From Bacteroidaceae bacterium (GTDB lineage Bacteria > Bacteroidota > Bacteroidia > Bacteroidales > Barnesiellaceae_A), in contig JAFXAB010000028.1 of NCBI GenBank assembly GCA_017522135.1, positions 1 through 64,000 of the forward strand: DNA of 64,000 bases. The letters are read 5' to 3'. The notes beneath the pieces are model-generated. The model searched no databases, was not told where the DNA came from, and saw only the letters and a program-made list of their open reading frames with translations. Shown here one piece after another: positions 8,311 to 16,730 of this stretch (positions are counted from its first letter, which is position 1; every line of letters begins with the position of its first letter). A program made the translations under genes and the position numbers.

Positions 8311-8967
8311 TCAGCCTATAAGTATCCCAGCATCTATTCTCATCATTCGTGTAGCCAAAGAGGCCACCTTATCGGGGTGGTGTGTCACCATAACGATAGC
8401 ACAACTTGGAGACATTTGCGATAATATATCGTAAATGCGAGGAGCAAACGCCTCGTCGATATAAGACAATGGTTCATCGAGCACCAAGAGTTGCGGTTGC
8501 GAGATAACAGATCGGGCCAAGAGAGCTCGTTGCAACTCTCCTCCCGACAACTCTCCTATAGTGCGAGAGAGAAATCCTTTCAGCCCAAACATATCCACAG
8601 TCGACTCAACACGCATTTTCTCTTCCTTTGCTATTTGCGAAGCATACAAGCCCGATGCAACAACCTCCTCGACAGTAATAGGGAAACGACTATCTATCAT
8701 ATTCTTTTGTGGCAGATAGCCTATGTGCAAGCCATCGACCTCTTTACCATCACTGTAGTATGTCACGCTACCGGCAGTAGGCTTGATGAGCTTAAGCAAC
8801 AGTCGTAACAGAGAAGTTTTTCCACCACCATTTGCACCTGTTATAACAACAAAGTCGCGGTTGGAAATGGTAAGATTTACATTGTGTAAAATAGTTTTTT
8901 GCTCATACGAGAGCGATATGCCTTCAAGTGCGGCAATAATATTTCTATCGTGCAATGGCATGTGCAA
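8311..8967 (-). CDS. Zinc/manganese ABC transporter ATP-binding protein
   Basis: ATPase of an ABC metal importer (ZnuC/MntB type), 218 residues. Walker A is GANGGGKTS near residue 40, the signature is LSGGELQRAL, Walker B is LLVLDEPLS, and an H-loop His lies in VTHHPD. The start overlaps the end of the upstream substrate-binding gene by 23 bases, so translation is coupled. Pairing with a Zn-binding-protein homologue gives the metal assignment. The usual membrane permease gene (znuB) does not follow; the next gene to the left is on the other strand. Confidence 0.85.
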   Translation of the reverse strand: MHMPLHDRNIIAALEGISLSYEQKTILHNVNLTISNRDFVVITGANGGGKTSLLRLLLKLIKPTAGSVTYYSDGKEVDGLHIGYLPQKNMIDSRFPITVEEVVASGLYASQIAKEEKMRVESTVDMFGLKGFLSRTIGELSGGELQRALLARSVISQPQLLVLDEPLSYIDEAFAPRIYDILSQMSPSCAIVMVTHHPDKVASLATRMMRIDAGILIG

Positions 8968-9832
8968 TGTTTATGATTTCTGCAGCCCAATCGTAATTGA
9001 GAGGGTTGATGGTTATAACCTCGGCATCCAATTCTCGAGCAAAAGTTTCTACTTGGCGAGGGTTGAATTCTTGCTGTATAAATACAACCTTCACGCCACT
9101 ATTTTGTGCTTCATCGACTCTATTTCTCAAGGCAAGCACCGAGTTTTCCTTGCCCATATCTTCGATACACAATTGCGACAAGCCATAGTCACGCGCCAGA
9201 TAGCTAAGAGAAGGATGATAAATGGCAAATGCAGTACCCCGACAAGGCTCCAACAAGCTCGACACCACAGCCTCCACACTATCTATGCGCTGAACAAGCC
9301 TATCACAGTTTTCCTTGTAATAATCGGCATATTCATTGTCAAGTTCGGTCAAGGCACGGCATATATTATAGGCCATGATGCGCACATTGCGAGGTGACGA
9401 CCATGTATGTGGGTCTAAAACATTACATTCGTGCATCTCACCTTTATTGTGCTCATGACAATGAGTAGAAGTGAGCATATCAATACCTCGAGAGGTATCG
9501 TATATTTTCATATCGGGGTTGTTACGGGCTATTCGCTCCATCCATGTCACCTCAAAGCCCAACATCCCTCCTACACACAGATATGCCTCGCTCCTATCAA
9601 TCTCTACAAATTGCATAGGAGTAGGATCAAATGCCTCGGGATTGCTATTGGGCGGTACAACACAATTGATATCAAATCGGTTTCCGGCAATTTGCTCGGC
9701 GAGATATTTTTGTGGCATGATTGTAACCGATACTACTCGTCGCTCGTTACACGAGTCGGTACTACATGATGTCATAAACATCATTGTTACAGCGATAAGT
9801 GCTATGATTATATGTAATATTCTTGTATGCAT
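8945..9832 (-). CDS. Zinc-type ABC transporter substrate-binding lipoprotein (ZnuA-like)
   Basis: Cluster A-1 periplasmic metal-binding protein, 295 residues. The signal peptide ends in a lipobox (FMTSC, Cys22). A short His-rich loop (HCHEHNKGEMHEC, near 125-137) precedes DPHTW, a conserved metal-ligand site. The later YHPSLSYLARDYG supplies another ligand His, and FIQQEFNPRQVE is typical of the family. It delivers Zn2+, or less likely Mn2+, to the inner-membrane transporter. It leads the two-gene unit with the ATPase. An 18-base palindrome sits over its probable promoter. Confidence 0.87.
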   Translation of the reverse strand: MHTRILHIIIALIAVTMMFMTSCSTDSCNERRVVSVTIMPQKYLAEQIAGNRFDINCVVPPNSNPEAFDPTPMQFVEIDRSEAYLCVGGMLGFEVTWMERIARNNPDMKIYDTSRGIDMLTSTHCHEHNKGEMHECNVLDPHTWSSPRNVRIMAYNICRALTELDNEYADYYKENCDRLVQRIDSVEAVVSSLLEPCRGTAFAIYHPSLSYLARDYGLSQLCIEDMGKENSVLALRNRVDEAQNSGVKVVFIQQEFNPRQVETFARELDAEVITINPLNYDWAAEIINIAHAIAR

Positions 9833-9849
9833 GGCTCAGTAATGAAATT

Positions 9850-9883
9850 CAAAGGTACAACATTCACAACAAACGATTGTTGT
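9850..9883 (-). promoter_or_regulatory. znuA-like promoter with candidate metal-regulator operator
   Basis: On the minus strand TACCTTTG (9857-9850) fits the -7 consensus, 18 bases before the start codon at 9832. Just upstream is the perfect inverted repeat ACAACAA-ACGA-TTGTTGT (9866-9883), placed where a Zur/Fur-family repressor would block polymerase. No T-run follows, so it is not a terminator of the upstream gene. The identity of the regulator is inferred. Confidence 0.5.
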
Positions 9884-9910
9884 ATATGTTTAATTTTAAC
9901 ATTTCATTTA

Positions 9911-10441
9911 TCACTTCACCCCATACACTCTTGCATGCAACAGTCGAGAGAGAGCGTCAAGATTACACCCCGATGCTGCGCCGCAGGTCATAAGAAGGAG
10001 TTCGACCGCCTCACGTCCTTCTCCATAAGAAGGTTGCATATATCGGTAATCTTTATGCAGAACAAACCCCATGCTTACATAAAAATCAATACGTCGACGG
10101 CTATACACATCTGCAGGAGGCTCAACCTCAAGAACTACAGGAGTGTCATTGCGCTCAATATATTCTCGCAACACTTCACGCCCTATACCTCCACCCCTCT
10201 TGGTAGCATCAATGGCAAAATGCTCTACATAACGCCACTCATCGAGTTGCCAAGACGAGAGCATGCCCACCACTTCATTTCCGCTATATATGGCTTCCAA
10301 TTGAAAGCACACATTATCAGACATCAACGCCACAATCGACTCAAAATCTCGTCGCTCGTCAATCGGGAATGAACTCTCATATATGGCACGTACTATATCC
10401 AACTCGGCACTGTTTATACTCAACTTCTTGATACAAATCAT
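9911..10441 (-). CDS. GNAT family N-acetyltransferase
   Basis: Acetyl-CoA-dependent acetyltransferase of about 176 residues with unknown substrate. The central motif A is visible as HFAIDATKRGGGIGREVL, with the pyrophosphate-binding RGGGIG in place of the canonical Q/RxxGxG/A. Motif B follows around VSMGFVLHKD. The ATG at 10441 is preferred; an in-frame ATG at 10462 would leave only a few bases of leader after the predicted promoter. It is transcribed toward the zinc-binding-protein gene, 78 bases away, but that gene appears to have its own promoter. Confidence 0.75.
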   Translation of the reverse strand: MICIKKLSINSAELDIVRAIYESSFPIDERRDFESIVALMSDNVCFQLEAIYSGNEVVGMLSSWQLDEWRYVEHFAIDATKRGGGIGREVLREYIERNDTPVVLEVEPPADVYSRRRIDFYVSMGFVLHKDYRYMQPSYGEGREAVELLLMTCGAASGCNLDALSRLLHARVYGVK

Positions 10442-10475
10442 AATTATACTTTTTTCAAACAAAATACAAGCGATG

Positions 10476-10506
10476 CGAAATTAATAGAAATAGTATAAGA
10501 GTACAA
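10476..10506 (-). promoter_or_regulatory. Promoter of the GNAT gene
   Basis: On the minus strand TTG (10506-10504), a 20-base spacer and TAATTTCG (10483-10476), one base off TAnnTTTG. Confidence 0.5.
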
Positions 10507-10647
10507 GCAATGAACAAAATTTTATGTAACATCAACAAGCAAAATTATAATGACTTAGCATCACATTATCTCTTCAAAGAAGAAATGACAACTGCCAGGC
10601 AAAGCCATTTATAAAAATTTTTATTAAAAAAAACCATGCACAGACTA

Positions 10648-10678
10648 TTGCAAATTAGATTTTAGAATTATAACTTTG
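10648..10678 (+). promoter_or_regulatory. Promoter of the Lrp/AsnC gene
   Basis: TTG at 10648-10650, exactly 20 bases, TAACTTTG at 10671-10678; start codon 36 bases downstream. The rest of the 10463-10713 intergenic stretch is A+T-rich and shows nothing else. Confidence 0.7.
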
Positions 10679-10713
10679 CAAAAACCTTAATCCTAAACAA
10701 AAAAAATCACACC

Positions 10714-11193
10714 ATGGGACACCATCAATTAGATGCGTTAGATTATAAAATCTTAAAACTCATAGCATCAAATTCACGAATACCATTTCTGGAAGTAGCC
10801 CGCGAATGTGGAGTGTCAGGAGCAGCCATACACCAACGCGTACAGAAACTTACAAATCTGGGCGTGCTTAAAGGCTCGGAATATATCCTCGACTCAAACA
10901 AAATCGGTTTTGGCACTTGTGCCTATATTGGTTTCTACCTACAAACCCCCGGAGACTTCTCGGGCATTGTAGAGCAGCTAAAACAGATACCCGAAGTTGT
11001 TGAGTGTCACTTCACCACAGGAGAGTATGACATGTTTATCAAACTCTATGCTCGCGACAACAGCCACATGCTTGATATTATTCACAAGAAATTGCAACCT
11101 CTCGGTTTGGCTCGCACCGAGAGTCTTATCTCATTTAAAGAGGTGTTTAAACGCCAATTGCCTATAGAGGATATATCTGATTGGGTAGAATAA
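10714..11193 (+). CDS. Lrp/AsnC family transcriptional regulator
   Basis: DNA-binding regulator of 159 residues that usually senses amino acids. The N-terminal winged helix-turn-helix is clear: LDYKILKLIASNSRIPFLEV, then the recognition helix region GVSGAAIHQRVQKL. The C-terminal RAM ligand-binding domain starts near residue 65 (GFGTCAYIGFYL ... EVVECHFTTGEYDMFIK). Its length is the family norm. It stands alone with its own promoter. Its targets are unknown; autoregulation is common in the family. Confidence 0.88.
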   Translation: MGHHQLDALDYKILKLIASNSRIPFLEVARECGVSGAAIHQRVQKLTNLGVLKGSEYILDSNKIGFGTCAYIGFYLQTPGDFSGIVEQLKQIPEVVECHFTTGEYDMFIKLYARDNSHMLDIIHKKLQPLGLARTESLISFKEVFKRQLPIEDISDWVE

Positions 11194-11274
11194 GAACCTA
11201 TTGAAAAAATAAAGAAACGACTCCAATAGTTTTTACAAGAACAATTGGTGTCGTTTCGTATTTATACAAACATA

Positions 11275-12906
11275 ATGAAAAAATCACAAATCATTATAGC
11301 ATTAATCCTCATCGCCTACACCATATATCAGGTATGGCTCAATGGTTTATTCCCATACATAAATGATGATTTTTTCTACCAATATATCATCATGTACAAC
11401 CTCGACCATCCGGTACAGTCGGTCAAAGATATCATACAATCGCAATACCTGCACTATCACAACATCAATGGTCGTAGCATTATACATGCAATAGAGCAAT
11501 TTATACTATTACTCTCGCCCGACAAGCAACTATTCAACATACTCAATGCAATAGTATGGACTACCCTGTTATGCCTTATTGTGACATACGCCACACCACG
11601 TGACAAACGCTCTTGGATACACTGGCTGACAGCCATCATATACTTACGATTTCTATCGGCCAACTGCGAATACCTTGCCTGCTGGGCATCGGGCAGCTTC
11701 AATTATTATTGGACTCTGGCATTTATCATACTGCTACTCTTTGTTTACCGGCACAATCGCAAAAGTTGCGCCATATACCTGTATCCCATATACTTCATAC
11801 TTTCGGTAGTTGCCGGTTGGTCGCACGAGACACTCATCACCGGCATTATTGCAGCCGTCATTGTCGAATACATAATACAAAAACAATACAAGACACCACT
11901 ACCCACTGTGATTTTGACCGGATTGCTTATAGGCTACGCCATTATGTTCTTTGCACCGGGCAACTTTGTCAAACTTGCGGCAGTCAAGCCTACAGGAGGC
12001 TCATCATTCGTCATCACCGCCATGGCAACTGCATCACAGTTCAAGATGGTACTGGTATTGTTACTCATGCTATGCTACGGATATATCACCCGGAAAAAAG
12101 AGACACTCGACTATATAGTCAATAACAGATTTCTCATCATAACCACAATGATCGATATGCTATCGTGCCTCATAATAGGAGTAGGAGGCAGGGCTATATT
12201 TTTTGCCGAGACATTTGCGGTAATACTCATACTTCGCTACGTGTCAGTTTTCGCTCCTAAGTTCAACACAGTCTCTATCAAATGGTGCACGCCTTTTATG
12301 GTAGCACTCGTGGCTTATGAGGCATGCTATGCGCACGATTGGAATAAAATATACGGACAAATCAACCATACCATATACTCATACATATACAACCACACCG
12401 ACCAAGACTTTGTCGTATCGGATATACCTCACCCCTGCCCCATAACGGCCCCCGTAATACTATCAAGCGACCAATTCTGGATCAATCATTACAACTTTGC
12501 CACACTCTCGGCAATACACGATAAGACATTCAGGATAATGCCGTCTACCATACATCAGGCCATAAAAGAGGGTACACTATTGGTAGCAGAAAATCGCCTT
12601 GAAAAAGGATTGACGTTTTATACAACCGACTCTATCGATTGGCTTATAATGCCATGCGACACGATACCGCCACATGGAGAGTACACCTTCCAACTATGCC
12701 AAGCATCACCATCCGACCCCGACATCAATTTTATGGGAAAACTAAGGCGCAAAATTGCCCCCGGCAGCTATCCCTCGACATACATACCCCGCAACTACAG
12801 TGCCAACCCCTCAATGCCGTTTGCCATCGACAACCAATATTATATCATACTACAAAAACCACCTTATCGTCGCGTAGAGGCTGTATATTTCGAGCCTCGG
12901 AAGTAG
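11275..12906 (+). CDS. Polytopic membrane protein, GT-C/GtrC-like (first of a paralogous pair)
   Basis: Integral membrane protein of 543 residues with about ten hydrophobic segments in its first 360 residues and a soluble C-terminal domain. The first extracytoplasmic loop carries an acidic motif (PYINDDFFYQY, about residue 24) like the catalytic Asp of GT-C glycosyltransferases. It then has HYHNINGRSIIHA and CWASGSFNYYW, both echoed in the gene at 14311. It resembles the uncharacterised DUF6056-type proteins. The GtrA and GtrB genes next to it suggest transfer of a lipid-linked sugar to a surface glycan outside the inner membrane. The ATG at 11275 begins a signal-like helix (MKKSQIIIALILIAY). 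Confidence 0.6.
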   Translation: MKKSQIIIALILIAYTIYQVWLNGLFPYINDDFFYQYIIMYNLDHPVQSVKDIIQSQYLHYHNINGRSIIHAIEQFILLLSPDKQLFNILNAIVWTTLLCLIVTYATPRDKRSWIHWLTAIIYLRFLSANCEYLACWASGSFNYYWTLAFIILLLFVYRHNRKSCAIYLYPIYFILSVVAGWSHETLITGIIAAVIVEYIIQKQYKTPLPTVILTGLLIGYAIMFFAPGNFVKLAAVKPTGGSSFVITAMATASQFKMVLVLLLMLCYGYITRKKETLDYIVNNRFLIITTMIDMLSCLIIGVGGRAIFFAETFAVILILRYVSVFAPKFNTVSIKWCTPFMVALVAYEACYAHDWNKIYGQINHTIYSYIYNHTDQDFVVSDIPHPCPITAPVILSSDQFWINHYNFATLSAIHDKTFRIMPSTIHQAIKEGTLLVAENRLEKGLTFYTTDSIDWLIMPCDTIPPHGEYTFQLCQASPSDPDINFMGKLRRKIAPGSYPSTYIPRNYSANPSMPFAIDNQYYIILQKPPYRRVEAVYFEPRK

Positions 12907-12969
12907 ACGTTGCATTACATCAACTTTTTCACTATCTTTACGGCACATTTAGCATGTAGCAACAACACT

Positions 12970-13383
12970 ATGAACAAGAAATATACAATGAGCAATATAT
13001 GGCACTCTTCGCGATTTCACGAAGTTGTACGATTTGGCATTGTAGGTGTTATTGCAACACTCATTCAGTATGGCATATATTATCTGTTCAACGCCATTAT
13101 AGGATGTGGAGCTACAACATCGCTCACAATTGGTTATGTAATAAGTTTTATTTTCAACTTTTTCTTATCCAACTACTTTACCTTCAAGACAAGGCCTACA
13201 GTGAAAAAAGGCGTAGGTTTCATGGCAAGCCACGGCATCAACTACTTGTTACAAATAGTATTTCTCAACCTATACATGTATATAGGAGTACCTGAGACTT
13301 GGGCTCCCATACCTATGTTTGTCACTGTTGTTCCTGTCAATTTTATATTGGTACGTTTTGTTCTTAAATCATCAAAGCTATGA
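12970..13383 (+). CDS. gtrA: GtrA family membrane protein
   Basis: Small four-helix membrane protein of about 137 residues, proposed in the family to flip undecaprenyl-phosphate-linked sugar across the inner membrane. Typical features are VVRFGIVGVIATLIQYGIYY in the first helix and IGYVISFIFNFFLSNYFTFK in the middle. The ATG at 12970 is chosen; 12988 is also possible. Its stop overlaps the start of the GtrB-like gene by four bases (ATGA), so translation is coupled. Confidence 0.82.
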   Translation: MNKKYTMSNIWHSSRFHEVVRFGIVGVIATLIQYGIYYLFNAIIGCGATTSLTIGYVISFIFNFFLSNYFTFKTRPTVKKGVGFMASHGINYLLQIVFLNLYMYIGVPETWAPIPMFVTVVPVNFILVRFVLKSSKL

Positions 13384-14324
13384 AGACCATCTCAATTATC
13401 ATACCGGCATATAACGAGCAAGAATCGCTACAAAAATTATATACCAACTTATGCAAGCTCACCGACTCGCTCAAGCAATATAATTGGGAAATACTCTTCA
13501 TCAACGACGGCAGCAACGATGATACCGAGTCTATCATAAACAGTTTTATAGAACAAGATGCCCGAGTAGCGACAGTAATATTATCGCGCAACTTTGGCAA
13601 AGAGGCTGCAATGTTGGCCGGATTTGACTATGCAACAGGCGATTGTGCAATTATCCTCGATGCCGACTTGCAACACCCGCTGTCAGCCATACCCCTGATG
13701 TTGCAATATTGGGAGGAGGGCTACGATGATGTATACGCACGTCGACGCTCGCGTGGAGACAATTCGGCATTACGCAAGTTATTCTCTCGCATCTACTACT
13801 CATTATTGCAACGCGCCAGTAATATTGACGTGTTGCCCAATGTGGGCGATTTCCGCCTGCTCGACCGCAAGTGCATAGACACACTGAAAACCCTTCGTGA
13901 ACAATGTCGATACACCAAAGGTATGTACGCTTGGATAGGCTACAAGAAAAAGGAGATATTGTGCGACCAACAAGAGCGTATTGCCGGAAGTTCAAAGTGG
14001 AATTTCTTTTCGCTCTTCAACCTTGCCATCGAAGGGGTTACTTCATTCTCAGTTACACCCTTGCGCATATCGTCAATACTTGGCTTCATCATATCTTGTG
14101 TGGCCTTTGTATACATGATTATCATCATTGCCAAGACATTGATATGGGGCGAATCGGTAGCCGGATACCCATCGCTCATGTGTATAATACTCTTTCTCGG
14201 TGGTATTCAGCTCCTCTCATTAGGCATTATCGGTGAATATCTGGGTAGAATATTTAACGAAACCAAAAACCGCCCCACATACATCGCCCGAGAATACAAG
14301 AAACAGCACCATGACCAAAAGTAA
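13380..14324 (+). CDS. gtrB: GtrB/DPM1-like bactoprenol-phosphate glycosyltransferase
   Basis: Inverting family 2 glycosyltransferase of 314 residues that moves a sugar from a nucleotide donor onto undecaprenyl phosphate at the cytosolic face. The GT-A domain has SIIIPAYNEQESL, FINDGSNDDT, LDADLQHP (the DxD-type metal site, near 94-97) and the R-rich segment ARRRSRGDNS. Two transmembrane helices close the C-terminus (about 230-300). It sits between GtrA and a GT-C-like gene, the classic serotype-conversion cassette order. Confidence 0.87.
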   Translation: MKTISIIIPAYNEQESLQKLYTNLCKLTDSLKQYNWEILFINDGSNDDTESIINSFIEQDARVATVILSRNFGKEAAMLAGFDYATGDCAIILDADLQHPLSAIPLMLQYWEEGYDDVYARRRSRGDNSALRKLFSRIYYSLLQRASNIDVLPNVGDFRLLDRKCIDTLKTLREQCRYTKGMYAWIGYKKKEILCDQQERIAGSSKWNFFSLFNLAIEGVTSFSVTPLRISSILGFIISCVAFVYMIIIIAKTLIWGESVAGYPSLMCIILFLGGIQLLSLGIIGEYLGRIFNETKNRPTYIAREYKKQHHDQK

Positions 14325-16035
14325 TCTCTATACACTTTTTACTTGCATAGTTGTTGCTATATGTTTCTTTCTCTTCAACTATTTTGTTCCATACTACGAT
14401 GACGATGTGTGGTATGCCCTACGATATGTACCGGGCGAAACACTATCGCCTATTAGCAATTTTTCCGACATTCTCATATCGCAATACCACCATTACATAG
14501 GTGAGAACTCCCGGGCACTCATTCACATTACATTACAATCGCTATTGGCTGTGCTACCCGATTATGCCTTTGATATTGTAAACACTCTAATATTCATGCT
14601 ATTGATATGGTGCATGGCACTATATACACAAGGTTGCAAAGGCACACCGCGCAGCTTAACTTTGCTACTGACTGTTGCCGGCATATACTGGTTAATGCCC
14701 GATATGGACTATTTATTTTATTGGGCTTCGGGCTCTCTCAATTACATGTGGACATCCCTGACCACACTCTCTTTTATGCTCTTGTGGCAACACATAACAC
14801 CTCGTGACAAGCACATCTCTGCCATGAGCATAGGGTTGGCGTTGTGGACATTCTGCTGCTCATTCGGTCACGAAGCTCTATCTCTGCCTATAGGTGCTAC
14901 GGTGCTTATATATATGCTCATACACTATCGCTCAATAGGATTTAACCAAACCACCCTCATTGCATTGGCTTACGGACTGGGATGTATTGCCATACTTGCC
15001 GCACCGGGTCTTGAGAACAAGGCACGACACATCGAGTATGACTCGCTACATCAATTTATATCGGCCTTTACACTCACTATGCGTCACTTGCGCGTCATAC
15101 CGCTATGCCTGCTCATTGGTATTGCATCGCTGTGCCGCAAAAGGTGGCATGCAACAAGCCTGCAATTCTTTAAAGAGAACATCTATCTCATCATTACTAC
15201 CGTTGTGGCATTTATCTTTGCAGTAACCATAAGTGCAGGAGTAAATACGATGCGCATCTTTTACGGAGCCGAGTTTTTTGCCCTGCTTCTGCTCCTTCGC
15301 ATGCTCAACGGCATCTTGCAAGCAACATCACAACGCATTGTCAAGATTACCGGCATAATACTCCCTATCTTACTCACTATATGGATAATAGCAATTATAC
15401 CCCACGCTTATCATACAGGAGAGCAACACAAAACGATATACAAGCAATACCAAAATAAAGAGAATAAAGGGTTAATATTTCTGAGCCAAGAGAATACCCC
15501 CCAAATGGCACAAAGATGGGTTATGGATCTACATCACACCTACTACGAAGCCCCCGAGGCCGAATGGCGCAGTTTCGTCATTCCACTTGCAAGTCTTAGG
15601 GATACACTCGATATACCCACACCTTTAATAGCTCGCAACAGCGATATGAGCTATCAACTCTACGACCAATATATACAGATACTGCCATGGAGCGTAAAAG
15701 ATGCTGTAGAATGTCCCGAAAAATTCTTCACTGCTACACATAAGGTAGAGGGAAACAATCCATTCTACATAACAGCCGACAGTTGTTATGTCATTGCCAC
15801 ATTAGAAAATCTGCCTCCACACAGCAGTTGGCAATGGCAATACAAGCCGGCATCATGGCGCGACCCATCGGCCACATTCTTAGGTTGGATAAAACGCATT
15901 GTAGCACCACACACACTGCCACGCACAGCACCCATGCAGTTTCCCGATACGGTATCACTGCTTGACGGTCGCGAGTATGTCATATATGTGCGACCACCCT
16001 ACAACACGCTACAAGGTATAGAAAAGATTCAATAA
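14311..16035 (+). CDS. Polytopic membrane protein, GT-C/GtrC-like (second of a paralogous pair)
   Basis: Integral membrane protein of 574 residues, overlapping the GtrB-like gene by 14 bases. It has the same plan as the protein at 11275. There is an acidic first-loop motif (YYDDDVWYALRYV), then HYIGENSRALIHI and FYWASGSLNYMW, a run of membrane helices to about residue 370, and a soluble C-terminal domain. The shared motifs mark it as a diverged paralogue. Its probable role is a GT-C glycosyltransferase using the lipid-linked sugar supplied by GtrB and GtrA. The acceptor glycan is unknown. Confidence 0.6.
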   Translation: MTKSNLYTLFTCIVVAICFFLFNYFVPYYDDDVWYALRYVPGETLSPISNFSDILISQYHHYIGENSRALIHITLQSLLAVLPDYAFDIVNTLIFMLLIWCMALYTQGCKGTPRSLTLLLTVAGIYWLMPDMDYLFYWASGSLNYMWTSLTTLSFMLLWQHITPRDKHISAMSIGLALWTFCCSFGHEALSLPIGATVLIYMLIHYRSIGFNQTTLIALAYGLGCIAILAAPGLENKARHIEYDSLHQFISAFTLTMRHLRVIPLCLLIGIASLCRKRWHATSLQFFKENIYLIITTVVAFIFAVTISAGVNTMRIFYGAEFFALLLLLRMLNGILQATSQRIVKITGIILPILLTIWIIAIIPHAYHTGEQHKTIYKQYQNKENKGLIFLSQENTPQMAQRWVMDLHHTYYEAPEAEWRSFVIPLASLRDTLDIPTPLIARNSDMSYQLYDQYIQILPWSVKDAVECPEKFFTATHKVEGNNPFYITADSCYVIATLENLPPHSSWQWQYKPASWRDPSATFLGWIKRIVAPHTLPRTAPMQFPDTVSLLDGREYVIYVRPPYNTLQGIEKIQ

Positions 16036-16043
16036 CAGAAAGA

Positions 16044-16730
16044 CTACAATTTTCCTTCATCAGAAAAGCTGTAATAACTTCTATCGCATACGATTATGTG
16101 GTCCAATACAACCACATTCATCAACTTGGCCGCATCCGAAATTTGCCGAGTCAATAGTTCATCATCACGACTTGGTTGATTATTGCCCGACGGATGATTA
16201 TGACACAAGATAATGGCCGATGCCAGATTTTGAACAGCCTCACGCATAATGATTCTTACATCAACAGCCGTAGAAGCCGTACCCCCCTTGCTCACCATGA
16301 CCGTATCTATAACCCTCCCTGCACGATTGAGCAAAATAGCCCAAAATTCCTCGTGTGGCAAGTCGACAAGTCGTTGTGCCATATAGTCATAGGCAGCCTG
16401 GCTTGTATTGAGTTGCGGGTGGTCGGGTAGTTCTTCCTCCCTACGTCGACGTCCCAGCTCCATAGCAGCCATTATGGTGATAGCCTTGGCCTCACCTATC
16501 CCCTTATAAGTCATCAGCTGTTTAAGGTCATACTTACCCAAGGTATAGAGATTGTTGTTGACGGCATTGAGTATTCGTTGCGACAACTCAATAGCCGTCT
16601 CATCGACACTACCCGATCCTATGAGTATGGCCAACAACTCAGCATTGCTCAGTGATCGAGCACCGTTTTTCATCATCTTCTCGCGAGGCCTATCATCAAT
16701 CGAGAGTTGTGTTATAGTAAGCTTTGCCAT
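16044..16730 (-). CDS. radC: RadC family JAB1/MPN-domain protein
   Basis: Protein of 228 residues with an N-terminal helix-hairpin-helix region (LMTYKGIGEAKAITIMAAME) and a C-terminal MPN+ domain. The zinc site is HNHPSGNNQPSRDD near 176-189. RadC was named for DNA repair, but its true role is unsettled. The start codon overlaps the stop of the upstream glycosyltransferase gene (TAATG), so the two are translationally coupled. That pairing with a glycosyltransferase looks incidental. Confidence 0.88.
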   Translation of the reverse strand: MAKLTITQLSIDDRPREKMMKNGARSLSNAELLAILIGSGSVDETAIELSQRILNAVNNNLYTLGKYDLKQLMTYKGIGEAKAITIMAAMELGRRRREEELPDHPQLNTSQAAYDYMAQRLVDLPHEEFWAILLNRAGRVIDTVMVSKGGTASTAVDVRIIMREAVQNLASAIILCHNHPSGNNQPSRDDELLTRQISDAAKLMNVVVLDHIIVCDRSYYSFSDEGKL

